DNA of 64,000 nt from Hydrangea macrophylla (lineage: Eukaryota > Streptophyta > Magnoliopsida > Cornales > Hydrangeaceae), in assembly GCA_033977485.1 (NCBI GenBank), contig CM066988.1, positions 76,543,669-76,607,668 of the forward strand, written 5' to 3'. Positions 45,339 to 57,710 of the stretch are shown here, in pieces. The position numbers and the translations under genes are program-made. Each line of letters opens with the position of its first letter. Position 1 is the stretch's first letter. Below the pieces are notes generated by a model, which did not search any database, was not told the origin of the DNA, and saw nothing but the letters and a program-made list of their open reading frames with translations.

Positions 45339-45450
45339 CAATCGATTGACAAGATATCAATCGATTGATAATAAATTCAATCGATTGACAAAACACCAAT
45401 CGATTGATCATAAAAAGATGTCAATCGATTGATATAATGGCAATCGATTG
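45339..45450. promoter_or_regulatory. CAATCGATTG array, upstream of TATA (Athila 3' LTR)
   Basis: Six exact copies in 112 bp with AT-rich linkers. Confidence 0.88.
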
Positions 45451-45684
45451 GTACCAAGACTTCATCCATTTGTTTCTTGAGTTATTCCTTTCAACTTGTT
45501 ATTCATTTTAACTTCAGAACCTGCATTCAAAGAGCTAAACACAACAACATACCACGAAAAATACATCATTGTGTAAAGAAACGAATTAAAACACAAGTGC
45601 AGGTATCACTAGAGAAATGGGGTTAAATCCAGTCAGTTCTTACTCCTTATCGAGCTAATATTAAGCTAATATCAGCTCTCATCA

Positions 45685-45695
45685 CGACCCCCAAC
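45685..45695 (-). other. Athila polypurine tract
   Basis: GTTGGGGGTCG on the minus strand abuts the 3' LTR. Confidence 0.7.
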
Positions 45696-47765
45696 TAGCG
45701 CTTTGCTAGTCTCTAGCAATGAAGCGGAATTATCACAAACTAAGACAACCAACAATTGACGTTACAGTTTTATTGAGCTAAAACAAAAGAGAAATCCTAA
45801 CTCACTGTCGCAGGAATCGCGGTTGCATTTAGCGTTTGCAACAAGCCTTTGAACCCTTAGGTTAACCCTAATGGACGAGTTGTGTCTCGTGAGGGTTTTC
45901 AGAGAATCTACCCACAAAATTCAAATGTCAAATTTTCTAAACTCGTCAAAGAGCTTCAATTTCTCTTTTATGCTAAAAATTCTGCTTAACAAGGACATGA
46001 ATTCCTTTATCATGCTATGGAAGTAAACAACATGTTACAAAGTAACTATTCAAGTTAAACTACATCCACAGCCTTTATATATCCTTGTGTGTGTGGGGGG
46101 AGTTAACAACTACGATAGAAATCTTTATCTTAGAATTATTTAGATTGACATGTTTAAGACTTCATAGTTTCAACTCAATTCTCACATGGTTTACGCTCAA
46201 AAATAACAATCACTCTGAAACTGGCGTAAAAATTATGCACTCGTAGTATGAAGCTCAAATGAGTAAATGTAGAGGCAATCAAACATGCTTACATACTAGA
46301 CACTGAAGAACGCTTGTTTTGAGGTGCATGAGTCCCATGGATGGAATACCAATTACTTCAGGAGCGATCTACTGTGGAAAAACTCATTTCATACTCGAGA
46401 TTTATTAATATAATCTAGAATCCTTAGGACTTGTGACAGAAATATGAAGAAAGGTTAAAGATGGTGAAATGTGGAATGGGTTCAAGCATGTGACATATAA
46501 TATCAACTTTACTTCACCAATTTTATTTATCCAACCTCCAATTTCTTTCATTCCTTCATTTTCTTTTTTTTTTTTTTTCTTTTTTTTTTTTTACTTCTTT
46601 TTCACTGATTTTTTTTTTTTTTTTTTTTTTTACTTCTTCTCTTCCTCCTTTAATTATTCTCACAAAACCGTCACATGCTTGACTATAAATATGTAATTGT
46701 AAGTAGAAGCATTGATTTGTGATAGGTAGGTGGGAATTTAGACTTTCTCAGGTGATGAGGCGAGACAACGATGGCCTAAATCATCTTCTAAACATAATAA
46801 CTTATCTCGAGTATTTCCTGAGTTTTTTAAATTAGTAAATCATGAACGTTCTCCTGATGCATCAGCCAAATGAAACAAGTATGAGACTCTTAACTAGAAA
46901 AAGGTGCATTCCAAGAATTGACACGAGTTTATGCGATTAACCCTCAGAATAAAAGAATGGCTCGAAACTCACTAGGGTTTAAAGTTTTACTATTAATCCA
47001 TTAATCATGACAATCGTATTTCATTCTAATTCAAAGATTCTTTCGTGATTGTCAACTCGTGCAAAATGTTTTCAGGATATATTCAAGCTATGGACGTAAA
47101 ACTAGATTAGCGACAAAGTATCATGTAATCGAAATCCATAATATAACAAGAAAGACATGAATGCATCATTGCACAATAAATTAGCGAGGAGAAACGAGGT
47201 TTTGAAAGTTAGAAATTTAACAACGGTTTTTTTTTTTTTTTAACTGTAAGGAAACAAAACAAACTAGGAAAATTTGGAAATTAAAATATTAAACAGGTGT
47301 GCATTTTAAATTCAAGAGAATACAGGTGACGCTCTACCCCCAACTGAAATCGACATTGTCCCCAATGTAAGTTTTTCAAGTAAAAGAAGATATCACCTGA
47401 TTCAAGTATTTCAGTATATATCAGAGGATTCACCTGTTGTAATATTCCAAACTCCACAAACAACCAAGATCAAATAGCATGGATAATAATCGAGAGCATA
47501 CAAACTAAAAAAAAAAACACAATCCATGAGTAATAGAACTATCTGTAAAGTAAATCCAGATGTCTAATATAGTCTATGTACAGATAGGTATCCTGAAATC
47601 ATCATCTAGCTCCCAACAACCAACCAAACCATAAAATATACACAATCAAGTATCCAAAAGTAATCAGCCAACCCAAAATATCCACAAAGACAAAATAAAA
47701 CTGACACAAGAGAGATCGTAAGATATAAAATAACAGAACACTCTCCCGCTCTCAAAAACTCCCTC
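45696..47765 (-). other. Athila 3' non-coding domain
   Basis: About 2 kb with no supported gene between the env-like frame and the PPT. It includes long T tracts (46563-46633) and an A/T-rich body. Such long 3' untranslated domains are usual in Athila elements. Confidence 0.6.
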
Positions 47766-49285
47766 CTAAGGCTCAACAGTCTGGTCACCAGATGGCACAG
47801 GCGCATCATCATGACCTGGATCAACAACCACCTCACTGTCACCCTCAGCAGCTGTCCCAGTCTGGGCGACAGCTGCCGGGTCACTCGCAGCTGACGGTGG
47901 AGCATCAGCTGGAGGTGGTGGCGGTGTAGGTGTCTCCAAGACAACTCCCTCAGGCTGAGCCGACGTAGAAGCTGGATCTGTCGGAGGAGGTGGCATAGAT
48001 GAGCGCAAGGATTGCTCGATCCCAAGTAACATCGAAATTTGCTCAATCTGACCACCTAGCCGCGACATCTGGGTAGCTAATAATAACTGCTCTGCCGTGA
48101 GCTCTCTAACCATCGCATGAAGCTGAACTCTCGCGGCTCGCTCCTCTACCAAGAGGTCGTAAATGGTCTGGAGAGATGGAGGGGTAGATGTAGAGGCTGA
48201 AGGTAATGTAGAAGCTGCAGGTGGCTCGCGCTTCCTCAACTCGTACTGACCCTCAGTCGCAGTCAGCGTCCCTGAGTCCTCATCCTCCTCCTCCTCCTCC
48301 TCAACTACAACCGTATCCTGACCCTCCGCCTCTGGCGTCCCTGGGTCCTCATCCTCCTCTTCCTCTGATGTTGTGTCTCCCCTCTTCCTCTTCTTCCTCT
48401 TGCTGCCCTCTCCCATCTTCCCCTTCCCTTTGATACTTTTTTAAATTGAGCTGCTGATCGTCTAGCAGCAGACTCACCAAAAACACCAATCTTTGATTTC
48501 AACAGCGCCTCTCCTGCTGGTATCACCAACCCTGCCTCCTCGCACACTCTATGGATCACCCATGCACCTTTGAGGTGCTGAGCCTTGTTGGGATGACGTG
48601 TAGGCTCAACGAAGAACTCGATGAAGAGCCGAGCGAGGCAAATAGGTAGACCGGTCCCAATAGCGTATAAAACTCTCGCGTACCACCCGGCGAAATCTAA
48701 CTTATAGGTCGTGGGGAGAATGCAGCTGCAGAGAGTCAAATGTAGTAGATGATAGTCCATCGTCAGGTCGTGGTCATCGAACACTGTGATCCCCGAGTAT
48801 TTCTTAACCTTCCCGCCTGAGATCTCTGTGGCCACAACGTCATATGATGGAAATGGACGGTCGGGATGAACAGGGTACATATGATCAGGGACCTCTAGGA
48901 TACCAAGCGCCTGAGCGACTGTAGCTGGGCTGAACTCAATTGCCCGTCCTGATACACACGAGAAATATGTGTAGGGGACATTCGGTACCTTAACCATACT
49001 GGCACATGCTGGCCGAATCCACGAAGCATAAACTTTCTTCTGAACAGTGAGGACGGGAAGCCAGCTCGGAAAAGCGCGTAAACGCGTGAGATGAAATGGT
49101 GGCTTATCGTCACTCCAGAGATTTTCCAACTGCCGCTCGACCATAACTTCTCTAGTTCTGAAATACTTGGTAAACCAAGTATTTTCCTTATCATTTCTGA
49201 ACCCGTGAGCGAGCGGTGGGTCAGGGATCTCGAGAGAAGTGGACTTTTCCGGATGGGGCCCACTGTCCTTGGACTTAGGGGCCAT
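47766..49285 (-). pseudogene. Athila env-like ORF, one frameshift
   Basis: Starts at ATG 49285 (MAPKSKDSG), five bases after an acceptor-like site. The first about 285 residues match the putative plant transposon protein type found downstream of pol in Athila (WFTKYFRTREVMVERQ, AIEFSPATVAQALGI, TLCSCILPTTYK). At about 48435, in a run of A, the frame shifts by one base. The second part has a basic cluster (KRKKRKRG), long Glu/Asp runs, a leucine-rich coiled coil (about 48180-47990) and a Pro/Ser/Ala-rich tail to the stop at 47766. No transmembrane anchor is obvious, so env function is only by position. The break could be real or an assembly error in a homopolymer. Confidence 0.75.
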
Positions 49286-49289
49286 AGGA

Positions 49290-49307
49290 GCTGTAAAAAT
49301 AAAGAAA
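49290..49307 (-). promoter_or_regulatory. 3' splice acceptor before the env-like ORF
   Basis: On the minus strand TTTCTTTATTTTTACAG precedes the exon start by a consensus AG, with the ATG five bases further on. This fits expression of the env-like frame from a spliced subgenomic RNA, as reported for env-like ORFs in plant gypsy elements. Confidence 0.6.
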
Positions 49308-49355
49308 CCAGAGAGTTAGGATGAAAGAAAGAAGGTTCTGCATCTCTGGTTATGT

Positions 49356-49428
49356 CAATCGATTGACATAAATTGTCAATCGATTGAAGTTGTATTCCAA
49401 TCGATTGAGCCCTGATGTCAATCGATTG
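49356..49428. promoter_or_regulatory. CAATCGATTG array upstream of env-like ORF
   Basis: Four exact copies in 73 bp, in the likely intron just upstream of the acceptor. Confidence 0.85.
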
Positions 49429-49900
49429 ACAACAGCGAATATAGGGGGCTGCCCACAACAAGGTCTCACGTCCCCCTTTATATAAATTAGTGGTCTTAAG
49501 ACCATGAGGAGCTCCCTCTATCGTTCTGAATGAAGAAATGGAAGATTTTGGGATTGAGATTACCTCGATAAAAATCGCGGCGAAAACTGCCCACAAATGA
49601 TTGAGAATGAGATTGATGGTGATGATGCTGCGATATGTGGCCCCAAAATACTCTCCTTCTCTTATCCCTTTGTCCACGCGAGGGCAAAGGCGGTGGAGGT
49701 GGTATGGCCGAGAGCGACGGTGGAGGTGAAGATGGAGATGATGATGGTGATAATGAAAGGGACGGGGAGTGAGGGAAAAGGATGGGAAAGAGTTTGGCCT
49801 CACTAACCCAAAAATCGCCTAATCCCTCTCTCTCTCACTGATTTTTTGAAATGAAATGAGAGAGAGGGAGGTAAACAGACAATACGTCTGGTGATGTAGT

Positions 49901-50020
49901 CAATCGATTGACAACGGATGTCAATCGATTGAATAGAATTCATGTCAATCGATTGACAAAACTATCAATCGATTGGATACCATTTCATACCAATCGATTG
50001 GCAATAATAGCAATCGATTG
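49901..50020. promoter_or_regulatory. Internal CAATCGATTG array (Athila)
   Basis: Six exact copies in 120 bp, in the non-coding stretch between pol and the env-like ORF. Confidence 0.87.
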
Positions 50021-50296
50021 ATATTTAGAAATTCAAGGGATTCCAAATGGTTTACATGTAATCACCCCCAACAGTTTAAGAATGCATTTTCAAGACAGAA
50101 ACAAGACTTTAAGCATTCAAACAGGAATCAAACCCATCAATCACACAAGTAGGAAGAATATATTCCAAACATCATCAATTCATGGTTCAAAATGGATTAT
50201 TATCATCCAAAGAGTACAAGATCTTGGTCGGGAAACAAACAAACACAAAGAAAACAAGAAATGAAATTCTGTCTTATTCATCTGCCACAGGAATTA

Positions 50297-50698
50297 TCAA
50301 TTCTGCTCAGGTTCAGGGGAAGAAAAGTCTTCTCCTATAGCATAATCCACAGAGTACTCCACGACTTCCCCGTCTGAATCGATTTGAAGGTCTTCCAGAA
50401 TTTCTCGAACTGCGCAAAGCAAATTCCAGGTATTCATATTGGCAACAACCGCAATAGGGGAATCTGGGCATGAACTGGAAAGTGGAGTAAAAATTGGCCT
50501 TTCTTGTTCTCTCTGTTCTGGGGTTCCTGGAGAACGGACCCCATGGTAGAGCAAATGTGGAAGGTAATGCAATGGATTCATTTTCCATGGATTCATCCCA
50601 CAGCCAATCAAAAAGACAGAATGAGAACAAAAGGAAGCAGAAAATAGAGAAGCACACACAGAAAAGAAAACTACTATACAACAACACAAGGTTCTCAA
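50297..50698 (-). CDS. Small ORF directly after Athila pol, hydrophobic N-terminus
   Basis: A 133-codon frame starting four bases after the pol stop. Its first 33 residues are Cys/Phe/Val-rich and signal-peptide-like (CCCIVVFFSVCASLFSASF), and the C-terminus is acidic. No homologue is recognised. It may be a chance frame or an accessory product. Confidence 0.3.
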   Translation of the reverse strand: MRTLCCCIVVFFSVCASLFSASFCSHSVFLIGCGMNPWKMNPLHYLPHLLYHGVRSPGTPEQREQERPIFTPLSSSCPDSPIAVVANMNTWNLLCAVREILEDLQIDSDGEVVEYSVDYAIGEDFSSPEPEQN

Positions 50699-50701
50699 AT
50701 T

Positions 50702-53700
50702 TTAAGAAGAATAATCAGGATCATCCAGGTGGATGGTCTCTGATTCTGGTTCGAACCTCTCCAAAAATGGTTTTAAACGTTGTCCATTGACTTTAAAAGC
50801 ATTACCATTCTTGGGATTAACGATTTCTATTGCTCCGTGTGGAAACACTTCTTTGACAACAAATGGTCCTATCCACCTTGACCTCAGCTTCCCGGGAAAG
50901 AGATGAAGCTTTGAATCGTAAAGTAACACTTTCTGTCCCGGTTCAAGCTTCTTTCTCAGGATCGATCGATCATGCTTAGCTTTTAATTTTGACTTATAAG
51001 TTCGAGCACGATCATATGCATCATTCTTGATCTCTTCCAATTCATTGAGTTGTAGTTTCCTCAATGTGCCACTTTCATGGATATCAAAATTTAGCAGTCT
51101 AGTGGCCCAATATGCCTTATGCTCCAATTCTACAGGCAAATGGCACGCTTTTCCATAAATCAGCCTGTAGGGAGACATCCCAAGATTCGTCTTGTACGCC
51201 GTCCTGTATGCCTATAGAGCATCAGTTAAACGTGATGACCAATCTTTTCTATTGATGTTAACAGTTTTCTCCAGGATATGTTTGATCTCCCTATTGGCTA
51301 GCTCTGCCTGACCATTTGACTGTGGGTGATATGATAAAGCAATCTTATGGTTAACCCCATACTTTTTCATCAGTGCCTCAAAAGGCTTATTGCAGAAATG
51401 GGTTCCACGATCGCTAATCATGGCTTTCGGTGTTCCGAATCTTGACAAAATATTCTCTTTTAAAAATGAGATCACAGTTCTGTGATCATTTTTCCTTGTC
51501 GGAATGGCCTCAACCCATTTGGACACATATTCGACCGCCAGAAGTATATATTCGTAATGAGATGATGGCGGGAATGGTCCCATAAAATCGATGCCCCAGC
51601 AATCGAAGATTTCAATAGTAATGATCGGGGTCATCGGCATTTCATTTCTCTTAGACAGGCTTCCTAACGTCTGGCATCTAGCACATGCTCTACAGAATGC
51701 ATAACAGTCTTTGAAAGTTGTCGGCCAGTAGAAACCACTACTAAACACTTTTTGAGCAGTTTTCTGAGCTGAGAAATGTCCACCGCAGGCCTCTGAGTGG
51801 CAGGAAGCTAAAATTTGAGAGATATCTTCCTCGGGGACACATCGCCTAATTACTTGATCCGCACAGTACTTAAACAAGTATGGATCATCAAAGTAAAACC
51901 ACCGGGCGATGGATAGAAACCTCTTTTTGTCAGGGGTGGACCAATGAGATGGGGTCTCCCCTGTTGCCAGGTAATTGACAATGTCAGCATACCAGGGCAG
52001 ACTAGTTGCAGCAAAAAGTTGCTCATCTGGGAAAGATTCACTGATCGGAATAGATTGTGAAGAATTGTCTTCAAACGTCAATCGTGAGAGGTGATCGGCT
52101 ACAACATTCTCCACCCCCTTTTTATCTTTGATAACCAAATCAAATTCTTGGAGCAGGAGAATCCAGCGTATCAATCGCTGTTTTGTATCCTTTTTGGATA
52201 GCAGATACTTCAACGCAGCATGATCAGTGAAGCAAATGATCTGCGAACCAATAAGATATTGCCTGAATTTTTCCAATGCGAATACAATCGCCAGCAACTC
52301 ATTTTCGGTAGTAGAGTAATTACGTTGAGCTCCATCAAGGGTTCTACTGGCGTAGTAGATCACAGTAGGCTTCTTGTCCTTCCTTTGTCCTAATACAACT
52401 CCGATCGCTGTGTCACTTGCATCACACATTAGCTCAAAAGGAAGATTCCAATCCATAGATTGCATTATCGAAGCTGTTGTAAGGTGATGTTTGAGTTTAT
52501 CAAAAGATTCCTGGCACTTGTTGTTCCACTCGAATGGTTGGTCCTTAACAAGGAGTTGACACAGTGGCCTAGATACAGCACTGAAATCTTTAATAAACCT
52601 CCGGTAAAAATCGGCGTGACCTAGAAACGATCGTATTTCTTTCACTGTAGTGGGAACAGGAAGATTGGAAATTATATCAATCTTTGCCTTGTCTACCTGT
52701 ATTCCCTCAGCAGACACGATATGTCCTAAGACAATCCCTTTTGTCACCATAAAGTGACATTTTTCCCAGTTGAGGACCAAATTCTTTTCCTCACATCTTT
52801 TCAGGACTTTCTGGAGGTTCTCTAAGCAATTATCAAAGCTGCTTCCAAATACGGAGAAATCGTCCATAAAAACCTCCATAATCTTCTCCACCATATCGCT
52901 GAAGATGCTCAGCATGCATCGCTGAAAAGTAGCAGGTGCGTTGCACAATCCGAATGGCATCCGGCGATATACAAATGTTCCAAACGGGCAGGTAAAAGTA
53001 GTTTTCTCTTGATCAACAGGATCAATTTCAATTTGGTTATAACCACTATAACCATCCAGGAAATAATAGAATTGGTGACCCGCTACCCTTTCGAGCATTT
53101 GATCCATAAAGGGCAATGGAAAATGATCTTTCCGAGTTACCACATTCAACCTTCGATAGTCAATACACATGCGCCAGCTCATGGTTACACGTGTGGGTAC
53201 CAATTCTCCTGCTTTATTTTCTACCACTGTAATGCCAGCTTTCTTCGGCACTACTTGAGTCGGACTCACCCAAGGACTATCCGAAATTGGATAAATAACC
53301 CCAACATCTAGCAACTTCAGAACTTCCTTCTTCACTACCTCTTGCATGTTTGGGTTAAGACGCCTTTGCATTTGACGACAAGGTTTAGCATCTTCCTCAA
53401 GGTAAATCCTGTGGGTGCATATGGATGGACTAATTCCTCTTAAATCAGCAACAGTCCATCCTAACGCACTCATGTGTTGCTTAAGCAACTGTATCAGTTT
53501 GCTTTCCTGTTCGTGATTTAAAACAGATGAAATTATCACAGGAAAGGTCTTCTCTTCTCCCAGGAATACATATTTCAATTCTTTTGGGAGCTCTTTCAGT
53601 TCCAACTCTGGAAATTGCAGGTTTGACGGCACAGCCAACTTGGTCTTTGGCGGTAGCTGCTCATATTGAGCCATCCACATTGTTCTTGCAACTTCCTCTT

Positions 53701-56285
53701 CAACAACTTCCAATATAGAACAGATCTGACTCATCCTTTCATCTTGTGGAGTGTATCTATCTAATTCATAACATGAGTTAGTCATAATGGACTCCACAGG
53801 ATCAGAGTGAGCAGTTGAATCAAAGCAATCTTGAATTACTACTTCTACCCAATTCACCTCCTCTTCCTCATCATCAAAATCTTCAATTTTTGGATTTGAA
53901 AAGATCTTGATATTCAATGTCATGTTCCCAAAAACAACGGTCATAACTCCACTCCTTACTTTAATCGTCGCATCAATTGTCGCGAGGAAAGGACGTCCAA
54001 AGATCACTGGAATCTAAGATTTAGCATTATAAACTGGTTCAGTGTCCAGAACAACAAAGTCAACATGAAAGACAAAGGTGTCAATATGGACTAAGACATC
54101 CTCCAGCACCCCTCGCAGATATTTAATTGATCGGTCCGCAAGTTGGAGCGTAATGCGAGTGGGTTTAAGTTCTCCCAACCCTAACTGTTGGTAAATAGTA
54201 TACGGTAAGAGATTAACACTCGATCCTAAATCGAGTAATGCATTGTTTACTTTCTTCTGACCGATTATACAAGAAACTATTGGTGTGCCTGGATCCTTGT
54301 ACTTAGGAGGCAGGTCGTGTTTTAAAATTGCACTCGCCTGGCAGGCCAAATAAGCACTCTTCTTAACACTTTGCTTCCTTTTTACAGTGCACAAGTCTTT
54401 TAGGAACTTGGCATAGGAAGGCACTTGTTTAATTGCGTCTAAGAGTGGGAGATTGATCTTTACCTATTTGAATAACTCCAGAAACTCTTGACTTTTCGTT
54501 TCTTGTTGAGGTTTCTTCAACCTTTGAGGATATGGTGCCGGAAAAGGGCATTTGGTTGCCTCTTCAAGGAGAGGTTCTTTTCCAGGTCTTCTCTTTATTT
54601 CATAATCCTCAAGAATTGTTGTTTTGGGCTCAACTGTTTCACCCTCTCTTCCTTCTTCCACCAATTCTTCTTCATTCTCTACCTCTTCTTCATCACTAAC
54701 TACAGGTTGTGAGGGCAAAGAGATTTTCTCAATTTCTTTTCCACTTCTCAACACAGTTACCGCCTTGGCCTCCTCATGTGGTCCAGATCCCGAGGGTCCT
54801 GTACCCGAGTGTTGGCCTTTAGGATTTGGCTCTGGTTGTGCAGGGAACATGGTTCGTTCTCGATCACCTTGTTGGGCAGCTAACCTCTCTACACTTGTGT
54901 TGAGTTTACTCATTAGCTGCATCATCTGCTGCATCATGAGCGTATTAGGATCCTCTTGTGCCTTCTTATGGGGTGGCACATAAGTGTTTGATGAGGTTTG
55001 GTTATTGCTCCCCTGATTATAGTTAGATTAAGGTGAATGATTTTGATATTGGTTCTGGTGATACCCTTGATTTTGTTGATAAGTAGGAGGAGGTTGGTAA
55101 CTCTGGTGGTACCCTTGGTTTTGAGGTCGGTATTGGTTTCCTTTATTCGGCTGCCACTGTTGAGATGGGTTCGCTGCAGCAGCACTGTTTCTTTGATCGA
55201 AACCAGGATGACTCCACCTATCATTGGGGTTGAAACGACCAGGGGCATTTACAGCATGTACCTCCACTGGACTCTGTTCTTGGTAAACAGGGTATATTTG
55301 GCAATGTTGAGAGGTATGCCCCATCTGTAGACAACTCGAACATGACTCTTCAGATGCAAATTGTATTACCGGGTCCTTCTTTGCTTCCAAAATTTCCAAT
55401 TTACGAGCCAGTTGCTCGTATTTCTCCAGTAAGCCATCTTCCGCCTTCAGCTGATAAATACTCTTTTTACTTGAACTTGAACTGGTTTGAGTTCTCGTCA
55501 CTTGAGTTTCCCATTCCGGTGCATGTTCGGCTAACCATTCGAAATGAGCTTCTGCTTGGTCCGCATTTTTGCTCATGAACTCACCATCACTCGTAGTTTC
55601 TACGAGCTTCTTTGACTTTGGACTTAGGCCATCATAGAAGAAGCTTATTGTTCTCCAGTTCTCAAAACCATGATGCGGGCAGAGCAGTAACAAATCCTTA
55701 AAAACGCTCCCATGCCTCAGCGAAAGTTTCTTCCTCTTTTTGATTATACATCTTGATTTGTCTCAAGATGTCAGTCGTTAACCGATTAGGGAAGAACTTT
55801 TTGAGAAAGGCTTCATGAATTGCTGGCCAAGTCGAAATCGAATTCGGTTTGAGTGATAATAACCATGACTTCGCTTTGTCCTTCAAAGTGAAGGGAAAAA
55901 GCTTCAGTCGAATTATATCACTTGGGCAAGTCTGATCTGTGAAAGTGCCACAAACATCTTCGAAATCTCGAATGTGCAAGTACGCCTTCTCTTTATCCAT
56001 CCCGTGAAATGTGGGTAAAAGTTGAATCATCCCATTACGAAAATGGAATGTACCCGTGTGTGGAGGAATGCGGGTACAAGAAGGTGTGGCAGTGCGATCA
56101 GGAGCCAAGAGTTCTCGTAGAGGTCGTTGACCGTCATCGATGAGGTCATGCCTATTCTCTCCTTGTTGGCTCTCCGTATCATACATTGAGTTAGAAGTGG
56201 ATGGAGTGAAAATGGGATTATCAGCACTATGGATTGAATCTTCAAATAGATTTGTGATGAAGGCTTCAGTGGAATCAAAGGACAT
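50702..56285 (-). pseudogene. Athila gag-pol polyprotein, nearly complete
   Basis: Starts at ATG 56285 (MSFDSTEAF). The gag capsid region is near 55990-55700 (FTLKDKAKSWLLSLKPNS), zinc knuckle CSSCLQMGHTSQHC at 55301-55342. Protease lies near 54230 (LLDLGSSVNLLP), RT with catalytic MDD at 52859-52870, RNase H near 52430 (CDASDTAIG), integrase zinc region about 51800-51680, core with IDFMGPFPP near 51585 and ISDRGTHF near 51410, and a C-terminal domain to the stop at 50702. Damage is light: one +1 T in a T-run at about 55697, and TAA or TAG at about 55026, 54462, 54012 and 51210 (the last three replacing Lys, Gln and Trp by family comparison). All parts after 55697 share one frame. Confidence 0.93.
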
Positions 56286-56393
56286 AGAAGGACACAACAA
56301 TACGGCTTGTGTTCTGAAGAACAAAAAGAAAAAGATAGATAGAAATGGGATAAGAAAGATCGGATCAATCAAAAGAATCTGGCCTTAGTTACC

Positions 56394-56412
56394 GTCCCCG
56401 GCAACGGTGCCA
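56394..56412 (-). other. Athila primer binding site
   Basis: On the minus strand TGGCACCGTTGCCGGGGAC, six bases after the LTR, one base off the standard Athila PBS (TGGCGCCGTTGCCGGGGA). Confidence 0.88.
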
Positions 56413-57095
56413 AAAACTTGACACGACTTGAAATGTGTTCTCCGAAGAGTACGTCCAAGTGTAGACGGTCGCGTCGCGTTAAAACCGGTAAGACCGGGTC
56501 GAATCCCAAAGGACGGAAAATAGAGGCAGAAAACTCTAGATTGAATCCTAAAATGAAATAAAAGATGATTTCTTTTAGATGGGGGTTGCTACCAGTCCTA
56601 TAGAGTAAATAAAAGAAACAAGATAAAGTGAAGCGTTAACTTAACTAGATAGAATTAAAAACCGTGATATGAAATTAGATATGAAAAAAAAAAGTAGGGA
56701 ACATGTGAGTCCACAAAGTACCAGCCTCTACCATGATTTAACAAAAACAAACAGCTGGGGTTTTGTCCTTAGAGTATTCCTTATTTCGAAAAAATGATTA
56801 AGTTAAGCATTCTAGACACTAAGTATGTAAATCTTGCATACTTAGTGGTTCGTTTCCCCAACTTATTTATGAAGGACTGAAATAAAAAGTTAATTAAAGC
56901 CATGAACAATAACTGGCAAATTGAGTATGAAATATTCGATGTGTTTGTTATGAATGTTCATTGAGTTAATTAATCAAAAGAACTCTTATTTCAAAATCAG
57001 ACTGCAATTTGGACTAAAAAGATCAATTTGGGTTCAATTTCTGAAACAAAAGTTACTGGAATACAAAAAGGAGTAAACCCAAGTCATAAATATAC

Positions 57096-57215
57096 CAATC
57101 GATTGACATCATGTCAATCGATTGATAAGGAATGGCTTTCAATCGATTGACAACTATATCAATCGATTGACATGGAATCTATGTCAATCGATTGGATTCT
57201 GTATCCAATCGATTG
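57096..57215. promoter_or_regulatory. CAATCGATTG array, downstream of TATA (Athila 5' LTR)
   Basis: Six exact copies, identical in arrangement to 44724-44843. Confidence 0.88.
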
Positions 57216-57710
57216 GCATTGACTCTTTCACAGAATCATGGCAGAGGGCTGGGAACAATGTTTCCTCACATTATTCCCAACCAGTATCTACTCAAGCATG
57301 TTTAATCTAATATAAACAGAAACATTTCGAAGGAAATTATAACTAATAGGCATGGATTAAACTTTGAAAACAAGAAATCTCATAAATCTAATTCAAATCA
57401 AACCAAGGTTTAAAAACTTATTGTATCACAATTTCTAAAGTAGCACAACAAAAAGAGGAAATAGACCTGAACTTAAACTGAATTCGAAAATACAAATCCT
57501 CCAACTTGAGCTTTGTTTTTAATCCGAGAAGACCATGAAAAATCCTACAAAACAATACAAAATGAGCTAACCCCTTACCCTCTTCACTCTCCTCTATATA
57601 TAATGTCAATTTTTCGGGTTAAAGGTGTCCAGGTTCACTCCATAACGGCTGGTCGTCGTCCTGATTGCTGAAATCTTGCTCCATTAACACAGACTGTTTC
57701 CAGTTTTATT

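Larger units (their letters stand above)
44046..45684 (-). repeat. 3' LTR of the Athila element
   Basis: In minus orientation begins TGATGAGAGCTGATATTAGC and ends CAAGTCGTGTCA. Contains palindrome arrays at 45339-45450 and 44724-44843 with a TATA box (45232-45241) between them. Confidence 0.95.

Noticed and set aside
46469..46696. Phe-rich open frame
   Set aside because: Created by long T tracts in the Athila 3' non-coding domain.
48895..49803. 302-codon minus-strand frame overlapping the env-like gene
   Set aside because: It is in another frame of the env-like coding region and an adjacent His-rich low-complexity stretch; the frame from 49285 matches the Athila-type protein and has the splice acceptor.
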